A stretch of 64,000 bases of DNA from Arthrobacter sp. MAHUQ-56. GTDB taxonomy: Bacteria; Actinomycetota; Actinomycetes; Actinomycetales; Micrococcaceae. Within the stretch, counting starts at the first letter, position 1. Each line of letters starts with the position of its first letter. Both the position numbers and the translations under genes were made by a program. Location of the stretch: contig NZ_JAIFZQ010000016.1 in NCBI RefSeq assembly GCF_019710585.1, positions 1 through 64,000 of the forward strand, written 5' to 3'. Below are positions 1 through 8,723 of the stretch, in pieces. A model generated the notes under the pieces. It was not told where the DNA came from. It saw only the letters and a program-made list of their open reading frames with translations, and made no database searches.

Positions 1-680
1 GTCCTTGAACGGGCTGTTGTTCCGGCCCCGGCCGCGTCCGTCGCTGACCCGTTTGGCCCGGCCGGTGCTCAACTGCCGGTACAGGTCCTGGCGGACATGT
101 CCACGGCCCTGGACGTAAGTGGCCTGATAGATCGTCTCGTGGCTGATCTGCATCCTCTCATCGTCCGGGAAAGCACGGGCCAGAACCAGCGAGCACAGCT
201 GCGGGACCAGCCCTCGTCCATGGCGGACTCCACGAACCGGGCCAGCGGCTTATGGACGAGTTTATGCTCCTTGGGCCGGCGGGCATTCTGCCCGGCCTTC
301 AACTGCGCGACGTCGGACTGGTATGTGCCGTCCTCGCAGCAGTTCCGCCTGGCCTCGCGCCAGATCACCGATCGGTCCCGGCCCAGTTCCCTGCCGATCG
401 CCGCGTAGGACCAGCCATCGCGCAGGCGGACCATGATCACCGCCCGTTCCGACAGGCTCAACCTGCCCGAGCCAGGGGCGCCGTCCGGAAACGGCGCCCC
501 TACCGGTCCTCCACGTTTGCCTCTCGACATCTCCACAGGGCCCATCCTCCGGACCCAATGTCGCACCGTAGAGGACCACAGGCCCGACACGCGGCACGCC
601 TCACTGATCGAGGCCCCTTGCCGCAAAAGCGCAAAGAACCCGTCCCTGACCGCATCCCCAAAAACGTACCCCGCCGGCAT
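1..680 (-). pseudogene. IS30-family transposase, frameshifted and cut by window edge
   Basis: Start ATG at 680 is preceded by GAAGGGG. Residues 1-50 hold an N-terminal helix-turn-helix (ISEACRVSGL, VRHWVRR), followed by the IS30 HTH region (LSERAVIMVRLRDGWSYAAI, RELGRDRSVIWREARRN). After MDEGWS the frame breaks. Adding one base to the three-base C run (GGG on the plus strand, 203-205) restores an open frame to the window edge, reading PQLCSLVLARAF and then QISHETIYQ, which is the conserved start of the IS30 catalytic core. Without the correction the product stops at base 69 before most of the DDE domain. This is either a decayed transposase or a homopolymer error; the C-terminal half is outside the window. 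Confidence 0.8.
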
Positions 681-770
681 CGCAACACCCCTTCAACGGT
701 TTCGTTGCAACGACCATATGAATCCGCCGGTTCAAAACGGCAGTTATGGAGCAACCGATGAGGGGTTGAC
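1..770 (-). mobile_element. End of an IS30-family insertion element
   Basis: The window opens inside an insertion element that carries an IS30-type transposase on the minus strand; the rest lies beyond the left edge. The end near the transposase start is probably somewhere between 700 and 790, just before the disA stop codon. A perfect 10-bp palindrome (CGTTGCAACG, 703-712) lies in this stretch and could belong to the terminal repeat. The exact tip cannot be fixed without the other end. The transposase is frameshifted, so this copy may be inactive. Confidence 0.55.
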
Positions 771-771
771 C

Positions 772-791
772 GAGGCGTTTAGAGGCGTTTA
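772..791. repeat. 10-bp tandem duplication at disA stop codon
   Basis: GAGGCGTTTA occurs twice head to tail (772-781, 782-791), and the inner copy contains the disA TAA (789-791 on the minus strand). It lies where the insertion element meets disA. A 10-bp duplication is longer than the short target duplications usual for IS30, so it may be replication slippage rather than a transposition scar. Confidence 0.7.
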
Positions 792-1865
792 GAGGAACCG
801 GTCCAGGAGGCTGGCCTCGGCCATCCGGCTCAGGCCCTCGCGGACGGTGCGGGCGCGCTGGTCGCCGATGCCGTCAACGGTCATGAGGTCGTCGATGGTG
901 GCCGCCATGAGGAACTGCAGGCCGCCGAAGTGGTCCACCAGGCGGTCCGCCACCGCCTTCGGAACCGCCTTCAGGCCGGACAGCAGCCGGTAGCCGCGGG
1001 GCTGGACCACGGCGTCCAGGTTCGCTTCACCGCCGGCGAAGCCCACGATCCCGGAGATCTTGCCCAGGTCGATCAGCTCGGTGGGCCCCAGGTTCACCAG
1101 TTCGCTGACCGCTTTGTCGATGTCCTCCGCCGAGGTGTTGGGGCTGGCATAGTCGCGGATAATGACGTCGCTGCCGGGCCCCCTGCCTACGGTGAGTTCA
1201 TCGAGCTGGAGCGAGAGGAGCCGGCCGTCCTCGCCAAGTTCGAGCACGTACTGGGAAATCTCTTCGGAAATACGGCGGACCATTTCCTGGCGCTGCAGCG
1301 TGACGGCCACGTCCCTGACTGTCACCATGGCTTCGATTTCCAGGGCGGAGAGGGAACTGGTGACCTGGTCCAGGCGTGCCCGGTAGCGTTCAAGGGTGGC
1401 CAGGGCCTGGTTGGCGCGGGCCAGGACGTTTTCCGAACCCTCCAGCACGTGCCGCAGCCCGTTCACGTAGAGGGCGATGATCTGCATCGACTGGCTCACC
1501 GAGATCACCGGCACGCCGGTCTGCTTGGCCACGCGCTCGGCGGTGCGGTGGCGGGTTCCGGACTCCTGGGTTTCAATGCTCGAATCGGGAACCAGCTGCA
1601 CGGCGGCGCGGAGGATGTTCCCGGCGTCCTTGTCGCAGATGATGGCGCCGTCCATCTTGGCCAGCTCGCGCAGGCGCGTGGGCGAGAACTCGATGCCGAT
1701 GTCGAAGCCGCCCGAGCAGATCGAATCGATGGTGCGGTCTGAGCCCAGGACGATCAGGGCGCCGGTGCGGCCGCGGAGGATCCGCTCCAGCCCGTCGCGA
1801 AGGGGTGTTCCGGGTGCCACCCGGCCCAGAGTGGCCCTCAGCGATTCTTCGGGGCTCCGCGCCAT
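789..1865 (-). CDS. disA: DNA integrity scanning protein DisA (diadenylate cyclase)
   Basis: This 358-residue protein matches the usual DisA length. DisA condenses two ATP into the second messenger c-di-AMP and scans DNA for branched structures. The DAC domain fills the first ~150 residues and shows the catalytic DGAII motif (~92-96) and the RHRTAERV motif (~126-133). A helical linker follows, then a C-terminal helix-hairpin-helix DNA-binding region (MTVDGIGDQRARTVREGL). In actinobacteria disA usually sits close to radA; here radA is about 16 kb away with catabolic genes between. The stop codon lies in a 10-bp tandem duplication next to the IS30 element. Upstream (1866-2018) I see no gene. 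Identification is firm. Confidence 0.96.
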   Translation of the reverse strand: MARSPEESLRATLGRVAPGTPLRDGLERILRGRTGALIVLGSDRTIDSICSGGFDIGIEFSPTRLRELAKMDGAIICDKDAGNILRAAVQLVPDSSIETQESGTRHRTAERVAKQTGVPVISVSQSMQIIALYVNGLRHVLEGSENVLARANQALATLERYRARLDQVTSSLSALEIEAMVTVRDVAVTLQRQEMVRRISEEISQYVLELGEDGRLLSLQLDELTVGRGPGSDVIIRDYASPNTSAEDIDKAVSELVNLGPTELIDLGKISGIVGFAGGEANLDAVVQPRGYRLLSGLKAVPKAVADRLVDHFGGLQFLMAATIDDLMTVDGIGDQRARTVREGLSRMAEASLLDRFL

Positions 1866-2018
1866 AGGTGTATCCCTTCAAAGGTGCGGACCGCCGCCCG
1901 CAGAAAATGCCGGCCCGCACAGGTGGCCGGCAGGATCAAAAAGTGCTCTGATTCCCGCAAGCTCAATGATAGGGGCAAGAATCCCAACTTCCGCACGGGC
2001 AAGCCCCAAAGTGCCCCA

Positions 2019-3204
2019 TTAGGGGGTGCCCGTAACGCCCTTCGGAATGCGTTCGACGGCGGATGTCAGCAGGGCATTTTGTCCAGCCTCGGGTTGCCGT
2101 CCCGACCGGGACCGGAGTAGGTCCCGCAGGGCCCGTTCGCAGGGTTTCTCGATAAATCGGTTGGCGACCCAAGCTACGGCTGCGGCGCAGAGCAGCGCAG
2201 GTGGCACGAGCCACCAGGGAAGGCCTTGGGCCCACCGGCCAACCAGAATGCCGAAGGCACCCAGTACGAGGTAGTGGACCATGTAGAAAGCGAATGACAG
2301 TTCTCCCAGCCTTACGAGGACGGGGCTGGTGAGCAAGCCGCTTCGACCCGCAAGCTCGCGGCGGGCAGCCGTCCAGATGAGGACGATAATTACCGGCAGC
2401 ATGAGCGACTGGCTAACCCACCAGGGCGCGGCATGGAGGAAGTCCGCCAGGAGGGTAAGCATGACCCCCGCGGTGGCGAAAGCGGCTGCCGACAACTGGG
2501 TCCTGCGTGATGGCACGTAGCCGGCCTTCAGCAGAAGCGCCAATGCGACGCCGATGACGAACTCGGGCAGCCGGTAGAGCGGAAGGTTGTAGGTGATGAA
2601 ATGGCTCACCCGTGCTGCCAGAGTTAGCTGGCAGGCGACGCCCAGTACAAGTTGCGTGATGGCGAGGAATACCACCGTCCCAACGAGTTCCTTCGTGCTG
2701 AACCGGCCCATCACCGCTACAAGCGGGGGGCAGCAGGAGGTAGAAGAAACCTTCCGCCGACAGCGACCAAGCCACGGGATTGAAGGAAGAAGCAGACCAA
2801 GGCCACCACGCTTGGGTCAGGGTCAGGCTTTGCAGGAAGGAAATGGCATTGGAATTCTGCGCCACGGGTACCAGCGTTGCAATGGCCAGGGTGGCCGCGC
2901 TGAGTGGAAACAGTTTGGCGAAACGGTTCCGCAGGAACGCACCAGCACCGTCTGCCGCCCCGCTGGCCCAGGTGAGGACGAAGCCGGAGAGGACAAAGAA
3001 GAAGCTTACGCCGACAAAACCGAGGTCAAACACGGGTAGTTTGTAGCTGGCAAGACCGTGCATCAGTGCCACGGCAGCCGCGGCGAAGAACCTCAGGCCC
3101 GTCAAGGAATGGAGCCGGCGTCCCTTGGTTTCGTTTTGGCGGTTGCCGGCGGGCCGCGGCCCGTAGGGCATGGCAGCGGCTGCCATGCTGGCAGTGGAGG
3201 ACAT
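2019..3204 (-). pseudogene. Acyltransferase family 3 membrane protein, frameshifted
   Basis: Two overlapping minus-strand frames together encode one integral membrane acyltransferase (AT3/OafA-like, which O-acylates cell-surface polysaccharides or lipids). The first frame starts at 3204 and gives the typical N-terminus (LHSLTGLRFFAAAAVALMH, then FFFVLSGFVLTWA and the SLSAEGFFYLLLPP region). The second gives the remaining transmembrane helices and the AT3-type end (RLGELSFAFYMVHYLVLG, ANRFIEKPCER). The join is a run of six G on the plus strand (2725-2730). With five G the frames fuse as LLLPPLVAVMGRF with no residue lost. So it is a one-base insertion in a homopolymer: a recent pseudogene, a phase-variable switch, or a sequencing error. 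No partner genes for a polysaccharide are nearby. Confidence 0.82.
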
Positions 3205-3393
3205 GGTTGAGACCTTCAGGGAGAGGGTAGAACCGCAATTGCTGCGGAGCGTCGTGTTTGTCTGCGTCCAACCAGCGTATGAGAACCCGGGCCATGGGCC
3301 ACGCGGAAATGGGGCAGGAAAAGCGAAGGACTTGGCAAGGATCAGTGCAGCATTTCCACCACAAACCGCCTCCGCACACCCCGCCTCATCTTT

Positions 3394-3924
3394 TCAATGC
3401 CTGGCCTCCGGCGCCCCGGCCAAATCTTTTCCGCCGAGCGGCGTGACGGTCTTAGTGCCGCTGTCCCACAGCCGCGCACCGGTGCATCGTCCTTCAAAGC
3501 GCAGGTCCAGCAGGTCCATGGCCGCGCCCAGCTGCTCCGCGGGGATGCGGCGCGCGAGGGTGACGTGCGGCGTCCATGCGCCGGGGAGCGTGAGCGGCAG
3601 CGCGCCGGAGACCTCCTGATGGAGGCGGCGGTGCAGCTCGAGCAGGGAAGTGGCCAGGACCACCGACCGGGCCAGGACGTACTTGCCCGTACCTGCCCGA
3701 AAGAGGACCGCCCCGGAGAACTCGATGTCTATGGGCAATGCCTGCCAGGGATCGTCGAAGGAGCTGAACTGGAGTCCGGGGCCGGCCGCCAGAGTGATGT
3801 GCGGGCTGTTGCTTGGCGAGGAATGACCGGCCAGGCTGGGCAGCCCGGCGTCCGCGAGCCTGGACCAGTCGGCCCTGATGATGGAATCGGTGGACTCGTC
3901 AAAGACCAGCTCGATGCTGCGCAT
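3394..3924 (-). CDS. 2'-5' RNA ligase family (2H phosphoesterase) protein
   Basis: This 176-residue protein has two HxT-type motifs, PHITLA (~42-47) and PHVTLA (~120-125). They are the paired catalytic motifs of the 2H phosphoesterase superfamily (LigT/ThpR, which act on cyclic phosphodiesters or 2'-5' linkages in RNA). Spacing and length fit a single two-lobed 2H domain. The actual substrate cannot be told. It stands alone, between the broken acyltransferase gene and a small unknown gene on the same strand. Confidence 0.82.
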   Translation of the reverse strand: MRSIELVFDESTDSIIRADWSRLADAGLPSLAGHSSPSNSPHITLAAGPGLQFSSFDDPWQALPIDIEFSGAVLFRAGTGKYVLARSVVLATSLLELHRRLHQEVSGALPLTLPGAWTPHVTLARRIPAEQLGAAMDLLDLRFEGRCTGARLWDSGTKTVTPLGGKDLAGAPEARH

Positions 3925-3964
3925 GGAACCATCATGCCGTTACCGCGGAGCCGGCAGCGGAACC

Positions 3965-4186
3965 TCAGCGCCTGCGCTCCCGCAGCATCCGCTCCAGGTC
4001 CTTGCTGACCTTCGACAGGGACGCGGCCCGCAGGGCCTTGTGCTCTGCGGCAGTCTGGACGCCGCGCTTCCTGGCCGGTGCCGGTGGAAGGCCGGAACCG
4101 GGCTCCTCCGGCCGCGTGGGGGAGGCCAGGTTGGTGGCCAGCGGGTCAAAGAAGAGATTGCCGGAGAAGGTGAGACCTTGCATCAT
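3965..4186 (-). CDS. Small hypothetical protein
   Basis: An unrecognised 73-residue protein. The N-terminus is mildly hydrophobic (MQGLTFSGNLFFDPLATN), the middle rich in Pro/Gly/Ala, and the end strongly basic and probably helical (RAASLSKVSKDLERMLRERRR). Two ATG codons in tandem start it; no strong ribosome-binding site is visible. It is placed between the 2H-phosphoesterase gene and divergent prfC. Coding status is likely rather than certain, because this DNA has many open frames by chance. Confidence 0.5.
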   Translation of the reverse strand: MMQGLTFSGNLFFDPLATNLASPTRPEEPGSGLPPAPARKRGVQTAAEHKALRAASLSKVSKDLERMLRERRR

Positions 4187-4362
4187 GCGCCCAAGCTAGC
4201 TGCCCGGCATTTCGCGGCCTTGAACGTCCGGTTTCGCGGGCGTTAAGCGCACCCCCGGCCGGTTTGCTGCCCTGCGATAAACTTGTACTTTGGCTGATTG
4301 CCATAGTCCCGGCCCTCGAGCCGCAGCGCCCCGGCAGCCACAACCGCAGCGAAAGTAGCACC

Positions 4363-5976
4363 GTGTCCCAAGATGTCCTGACCCCCGCCCGGATCAATTC
4401 GATTCACAAAGAAGCGGGCCGCCGCAGGACCTTTGCCGTCATCTCGCACCCCGACGCCGGCAAGTCCACGCTCACCGAAGCGCTCGCCCTGCACGCGAAA
4501 GTGATCGGCACCGCCGGCGCGTCCAGCGGCAAGGCCAACCGCAAGGAAACGGTCTCGGACTGGATGCAGATGGAAAAGGACCGCGGCATCTCCATCAGCT
4601 CGGCCGCCCTCCAGTTCTCCTACCGCGACACCGTCATCAACCTCCTGGACACCCCCGGCCACGCCGACTTCTCCGAGGACACCTACCGGGTGCTTGCCGC
4701 CGTCGACTGCGCCGTGATGCTCGTGGACGCCGCCAAGGGCCTGGAAACCCAGACCATGAAGCTCTTCGAGGTCTGCAAGCAGCGGAACCTGCCGATCATC
4801 ACGGTCATCAACAAGTGGGACCGCCCCGGGCTGGACGCCTTGGCGCTGATGGATGAAATCACCGAACGCACCGGCCTGCAGCCCATGCCGCTGACCTGGG
4901 CCGTGGGGATCTCGGGCGACTTCCGCGGCGTCTGGGACCTGCGCAACGACCGCTTCGCCCGGTTCCAGCGCAACAACGCCGGCGCGCAGATTGCCATCAC
5001 CGAATACTTCACCCCCGAGGAAGCCGCGCAGGACCAAGGCAGCAACTGGTCCGACGCCGTGGACGAGGCCGGGCTGGTCATCGAATCCAACCTCGAGTTC
5101 GACGTCGACGCCTTCCACGCCGGCAAGGCCACCCCCATCCTGTTCAGTTCCGCTGCCCTGAACTTCGGCGTGAAGGAACTGCTGGACGCGCTGGTGGACT
5201 TCGCGCCGCCGGCGGCACCCCGGCCGGACATCGACGGCAACCCCCGCCCCGTCGAGGCCCCGTTCTCCGGCTTCGTCTTCAAGGTCCAGGCCGGCATGAA
5301 CAAGGCGCACCGCGACCATGTGGCGTTCATCCGCGTGTGTTCCGGCGTCTTCGAACGCGGCATGGTGGTCACCCAGACCCGCACCGGCAGGTCCTTCGCC
5401 ACCAAGTACGCCCAGCAGGTGTTTGGCCGCGAACGGGAAGTCATCGACGAGGCGTACCCGGGCGACGTCGTCGGACTGGTCAATGCCTCCTCGCTGCGGG
5501 TGGGGGACAGCCTGTTCCTGGAGGAGTCCGTGGAGTACCCGGCCATCCCGCTGTTCGCCCCCGAGCACTTCCAGGTGGCCCGCTCCAAGGACCCCAGCAA
5601 GTTCAAGCAGTTCCGCCGCGGCATCGAGCAGCTCGAACACGAGGGCGTCATCCAGCTGCTCCGCTCCGACCTCCGCGGCGACCAGGCGCCGGTGCTTGCC
5701 GCCGTCGGCCCCATGCAGTTCGAGGTGGTGGAGGACCGCATGGCGCACGACTTCAGCGCCCCCATGCGGCTGGAGCGCCTGCCGTATTCGCTCGCGCGGA
5801 TTTCGACGGCGGATGCCATGCCGGCGCTGGCCAACGTCCCCGGCGCTGAGGTGCTTCTGCGGTCCGACGGCGAATACCTTGCACTGTTCAACGACGTGTG
5901 GGCCCTGCGGCGGATCGAGAAGAACCACCCGGACCTCACCCTGGTGCCCATCGGCACGCACAACCCTGCGAAGTAA
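4363..5976 (+). CDS. prfC: Peptide chain release factor 3
   Basis: RF3 is the GTPase that releases RF1/RF2 from the ribosome after termination. I take the GTG at 4363 as start, giving 537 residues, close to the family length of about 530; an in-frame ATG at 4264 would add 33 residues that do not look like RF3. The G domain shows HPDAGKST (~29-36), the switch II DTPGH and the NKWD base-specificity motif, followed by the RF3-specific domains 2 and 3. Six bases separate it from the ketosynthase gene downstream, so the two are probably co-transcribed. Confidence 0.95.
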   Translation: MSQDVLTPARINSIHKEAGRRRTFAVISHPDAGKSTLTEALALHAKVIGTAGASSGKANRKETVSDWMQMEKDRGISISSAALQFSYRDTVINLLDTPGHADFSEDTYRVLAAVDCAVMLVDAAKGLETQTMKLFEVCKQRNLPIITVINKWDRPGLDALALMDEITERTGLQPMPLTWAVGISGDFRGVWDLRNDRFARFQRNNAGAQIAITEYFTPEEAAQDQGSNWSDAVDEAGLVIESNLEFDVDAFHAGKATPILFSSAALNFGVKELLDALVDFAPPAAPRPDIDGNPRPVEAPFSGFVFKVQAGMNKAHRDHVAFIRVCSGVFERGMVVTQTRTGRSFATKYAQQVFGREREVIDEAYPGDVVGLVNASSLRVGDSLFLEESVEYPAIPLFAPEHFQVARSKDPSKFKQFRRGIEQLEHEGVIQLLRSDLRGDQAPVLAAVGPMQFEVVEDRMAHDFSAPMRLERLPYSLARISTADAMPALANVPGAEVLLRSDGEYLALFNDVWALRRIEKNHPDLTLVPIGTHNPAK

Positions 5977-5982
5977 GGCACC

Positions 5983-7212
5983 ATGACTGCATCCCAGCCC
6001 CGCGTTCTCGTTACCGGCGCCGGCACCATCAACCCGCTCGGCTCCACCGTCAAGGAGACCTGGGAAGCCCTGCTCGCAGGGGAGTCAGGCATCGCGGAGC
6101 TGGCCGAGGAATGGGCTGCCCAGTTGCCTGTGAAGATCGCGGGGCAGGTCAGGGCGGACCTGTCGCAGCACCTGTCCACCCGCGAGATGAAGCGGATGGA
6201 CCGCTGCGGCCAGCTCGCGCTGATTGCCGCACGGGAGGCGTGGACGCAGGCAGGAAGCCCGGAGGTCGACCCCGAACGCTTTGCCGTGGTCATCGGCTCC
6301 GCCTATGGCGGTCTCGGTTCCACCATCGAGCAGGACCGCACCCTCGCCGCATCCGGTCCGCGCAAGGTTTCCCCGCACACCCTCACCCGCCTGATGGTCA
6401 ACGGCCCCGCTGCCTGGGTGTCCATCGACCTCGGTGCCCGTGGCGGCGCCCGGACGCCGGTCAGCGCCTGCGCCTCCGGGGCTGAGGCGATTGTCCAGGC
6501 AGCCGAAATGATCCGCTCGGGCGCTGCCGACGTCGTAATTGCCGGCGGCGTGGACGCCTCCGTGAACGACCTGGTGATCAGCGGCTTCTCCCAGATCCGC
6601 GCCCTGTCCACGCATGCCGGCGATCCGCAGCGGGCCTCGCGCCCGTTCGACGGTGGCCGTGACGGCTTTGTGCTGGCCGAGGGCGCCGGCGTGGTGGTGC
6701 TGGAGAGCGAGGAGCACGCCCTTGCCCGCGGCGCCGCAGTGCTGGGGGCCGTGGCCGGGGGAGCGGTAACCTCCGACGCGAACGACATCGTGGCTGCCGA
6801 CCCTGCAATGCAGCGGCGCGTCATGCAGAAGGCACTGGAATCCGCAGGCATGCAACCGGTGGACATCGGCTTTGTCCACGCCCACGCCACCTCCACCCCC
6901 GTGGGCGACCGGCTCGAAGGCCAGGCCATCAGCGCCGTCTTCGGCCCTTCCGTGCCGGTGACGTCCACGAAGGGCCACACCGGACACCTGCTGGGCGGCG
7001 CAGGTGCGCTGGCCGCCGTCGTGGTCCTCGGAACCCTGCGCACAGGCCAGCTGCCCGCGACGCTGAACGTGGAGGCGCTGGACCCGGAAGTGGACCTCAA
7101 CGTCATCACCGAAGGTGCCCACCGGCTGCCGCCGGGTTACTCCCCGGCCGGACTGGTGAACGCCTTCGGCTTTGGCGGCCACAGTGTGGCCCTGGTGATC
7201 ACAGGCGCCTAA
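5983..7212 (+). CDS. Beta-ketoacyl-ACP synthase II-like ketosynthase
   Basis: This 409-residue thiolase-fold condensing enzyme resembles FabF. The active-site cysteine is C163 in SACASGAEA, and both catalytic histidines are present (HAHATSTPVGD and TKGHTGHLLGG). It departs from typical FabF: AHGTST is AHATST, and the GFGGTN signature near the C-terminus is GFGGHS. No acyl carrier protein, ketoreductase or other fatty acid gene is next to it; it follows prfC by six bases. It may be a housekeeping FabF paralogue or a condensing enzyme with a special acyl substrate. Catalytic competence looks intact. Confidence 0.85.
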   Translation: MTASQPRVLVTGAGTINPLGSTVKETWEALLAGESGIAELAEEWAAQLPVKIAGQVRADLSQHLSTREMKRMDRCGQLALIAAREAWTQAGSPEVDPERFAVVIGSAYGGLGSTIEQDRTLAASGPRKVSPHTLTRLMVNGPAAWVSIDLGARGGARTPVSACASGAEAIVQAAEMIRSGAADVVIAGGVDASVNDLVISGFSQIRALSTHAGDPQRASRPFDGGRDGFVLAEGAGVVVLESEEHALARGAAVLGAVAGGAVTSDANDIVAADPAMQRRVMQKALESAGMQPVDIGFVHAHATSTPVGDRLEGQAISAVFGPSVPVTSTKGHTGHLLGGAGALAAVVVLGTLRTGQLPATLNVEALDPEVDLNVITEGAHRLPPGYSPAGLVNAFGFGGHSVALVITGA

Positions 7213-7270
7213 ACCGCCGGCGATCTGGATGAAGCGATCCGCAGGGCAGCGGGTTGGATGAGGCGCGGTA

Positions 7271-8623
7271 TCAGGCGCGGGTGGCGACTGCGGCCTCGAC
7301 GTCCGGCTCCTGGGAAAGGGCGTCCGCTGTGCTGCTGGTGCGGTGCTCCTTGAGGAAATAAACCAGTCCCGCGGCGACGGCGGAGGCCGCGGCCAGGGCG
7401 AAGAGCCCGGGGACCACGCTGCCGGTCTGCTCCTTGATGATGCCGAACCCAAACGGTGCGACGAATCCGCCCAGGTTGCCCAGCGAGTTGATGATGGCAA
7501 TGGCCGGGGCGAGGACCATCGGATGCAGACCGGATTGCGGGATGGTCCAGAACAGCGGGGAAGCGCTCTTGAACCCCATGGCGGCGATGGCCAGGAAGAC
7601 CAGCGCCAGCACCGGCGAGGCCACGGCAGCCGCATAGGTTCCGGCGGCGGCGACCAGCAGGGCGGCCACCAGGAGGGGCTTCTTGGACTTGGCTTTGTCC
7701 TGCCACTTCGCCGCGAAGTACATGGCGAAGACGGCGCAGACCCACGGGATGGAGGACAGAAAGCCGGCCGAGAGGTCGGTGGTGCCCGGGATCCGCTTGA
7801 CAATGCTCGGCAGCCAGAAGGTGTTGGCGTAGATGGACAGCTGGATGGCGAAGTAGATGCCGCACAGGAGCAGGATCTGCGGGTTCAGGAGCATCTTCCA
7901 GCGGTTGACCTTCCCGGTGTCCGCTCTGGTGTGCCCTGCGTCCTCGGCGCTGATCGCCTGGGACAGGGCCTCCTTTTCGGCGGCGGACAGCCACTTTGCG
8001 TCCTGGATCTTCGCATCGAGCAGGAAGAACACCACGATGCCCACCAGCATGGAGACGATGCCTTCAAAGCCGAAGAGCCACTGCCAGCCACGCATCCCCA
8101 GGGCGCCGTTCAGGTTCAGCAGCATGCCGGCGATGGGTCCGGAGATAGCGGCGGCCACCGAGGAGCCGGCGATAAAGACCGCCGTGGCCTTGCCGCGCTG
8201 GCCTGCCGGTACCCAGCGGGCGAAGTAGAAAATGACGGCGGGGAAGAATCCTGCCTCGGCGGCGCCCAGCAGGAAGCGCAGGATGTAGAACATGGTTTCG
8301 TTCTGCACGAACGCCATGAGGAAGGAGACGGCGCCCCAGCTGACCATGATCCGCGTCAGCCAGACTTTGGCGCCGTACTTTTCCATCATCACGTTGCTGG
8401 GCAGTTCGAAAATCGCGTAGGCGATGAAGAACAGGCCGGCGCCGAAGCCGTAGGCGGCGGCACCGATGCCGACGTCAGCCTGGAGGTGGTCCTGGGCATA
8501 GCCGATGTTTGACCGGTTGAGCTGGTTGCAGACCAGCATGACCAGCATGACGGGAAGGACGCGCTTGAAGAATTTCCTGCTGGCGGATGCCAGGTCCAGG
8601 ACGGCGTTGTCCACTGACTTCAT
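7271..8623 (-). CDS. MFS transporter, ACS family (probable sugar-acid permease)
   Basis: A 450-residue, 12-helix major facilitator protein. The start at ATG 8623 has AAGGAAACAACC before it. It resembles the anion:cation symporter group that contains glucarate and galactarate permeases (CNQLNRSNIGYAQ in helix 1, ELPSNVMMEKYGAKVWLTR between helices 2 and 3). It is the last gene of the kdgD-aldehyde dehydrogenase-gudD-permease operon, about 100 bases after gudD, so uptake of D-glucarate or galactarate is the natural role. Substrate is inferred from position. Confidence 0.85.
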   Translation of the reverse strand: MKSVDNAVLDLASASRKFFKRVLPVMLVMLVCNQLNRSNIGYAQDHLQADVGIGAAAYGFGAGLFFIAYAIFELPSNVMMEKYGAKVWLTRIMVSWGAVSFLMAFVQNETMFYILRFLLGAAEAGFFPAVIFYFARWVPAGQRGKATAVFIAGSSVAAAISGPIAGMLLNLNGALGMRGWQWLFGFEGIVSMLVGIVVFFLLDAKIQDAKWLSAAEKEALSQAISAEDAGHTRADTGKVNRWKMLLNPQILLLCGIYFAIQLSIYANTFWLPSIVKRIPGTTDLSAGFLSSIPWVCAVFAMYFAAKWQDKAKSKKPLLVAALLVAAAGTYAAAVASPVLALVFLAIAAMGFKSASPLFWTIPQSGLHPMVLAPAIAIINSLGNLGGFVAPFGFGIIKEQTGSVVPGLFALAAASAVAAGLVYFLKEHRTSSTADALSQEPDVEAAVATRA

Positions 8624-8723
8624 TGGTTGTTTCCTTGGAAGGGGATAGGGCAAGGCGGGGCCTTGGAAGAATTTACAGGACAGTTGCCAGGGAGGGTCCC
8701 GGCAACTGTCCTGGGAGGCTGTC

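Noticed and set aside
772..791. 10-bp duplication as the IS30 target-site duplication
   Set aside because: IS30 elements usually duplicate only a few bases, and the copies are adjacent rather than flanking the element.
4243..5961. Very long open frame antisense to prfC (similar ones lie opposite the ketosynthase, ureC and the DhaK-type kinase genes)
   Set aside because: These arise from GC-rich third positions of the real genes. Their products are low-complexity, without domains, and the sense frames are certain.
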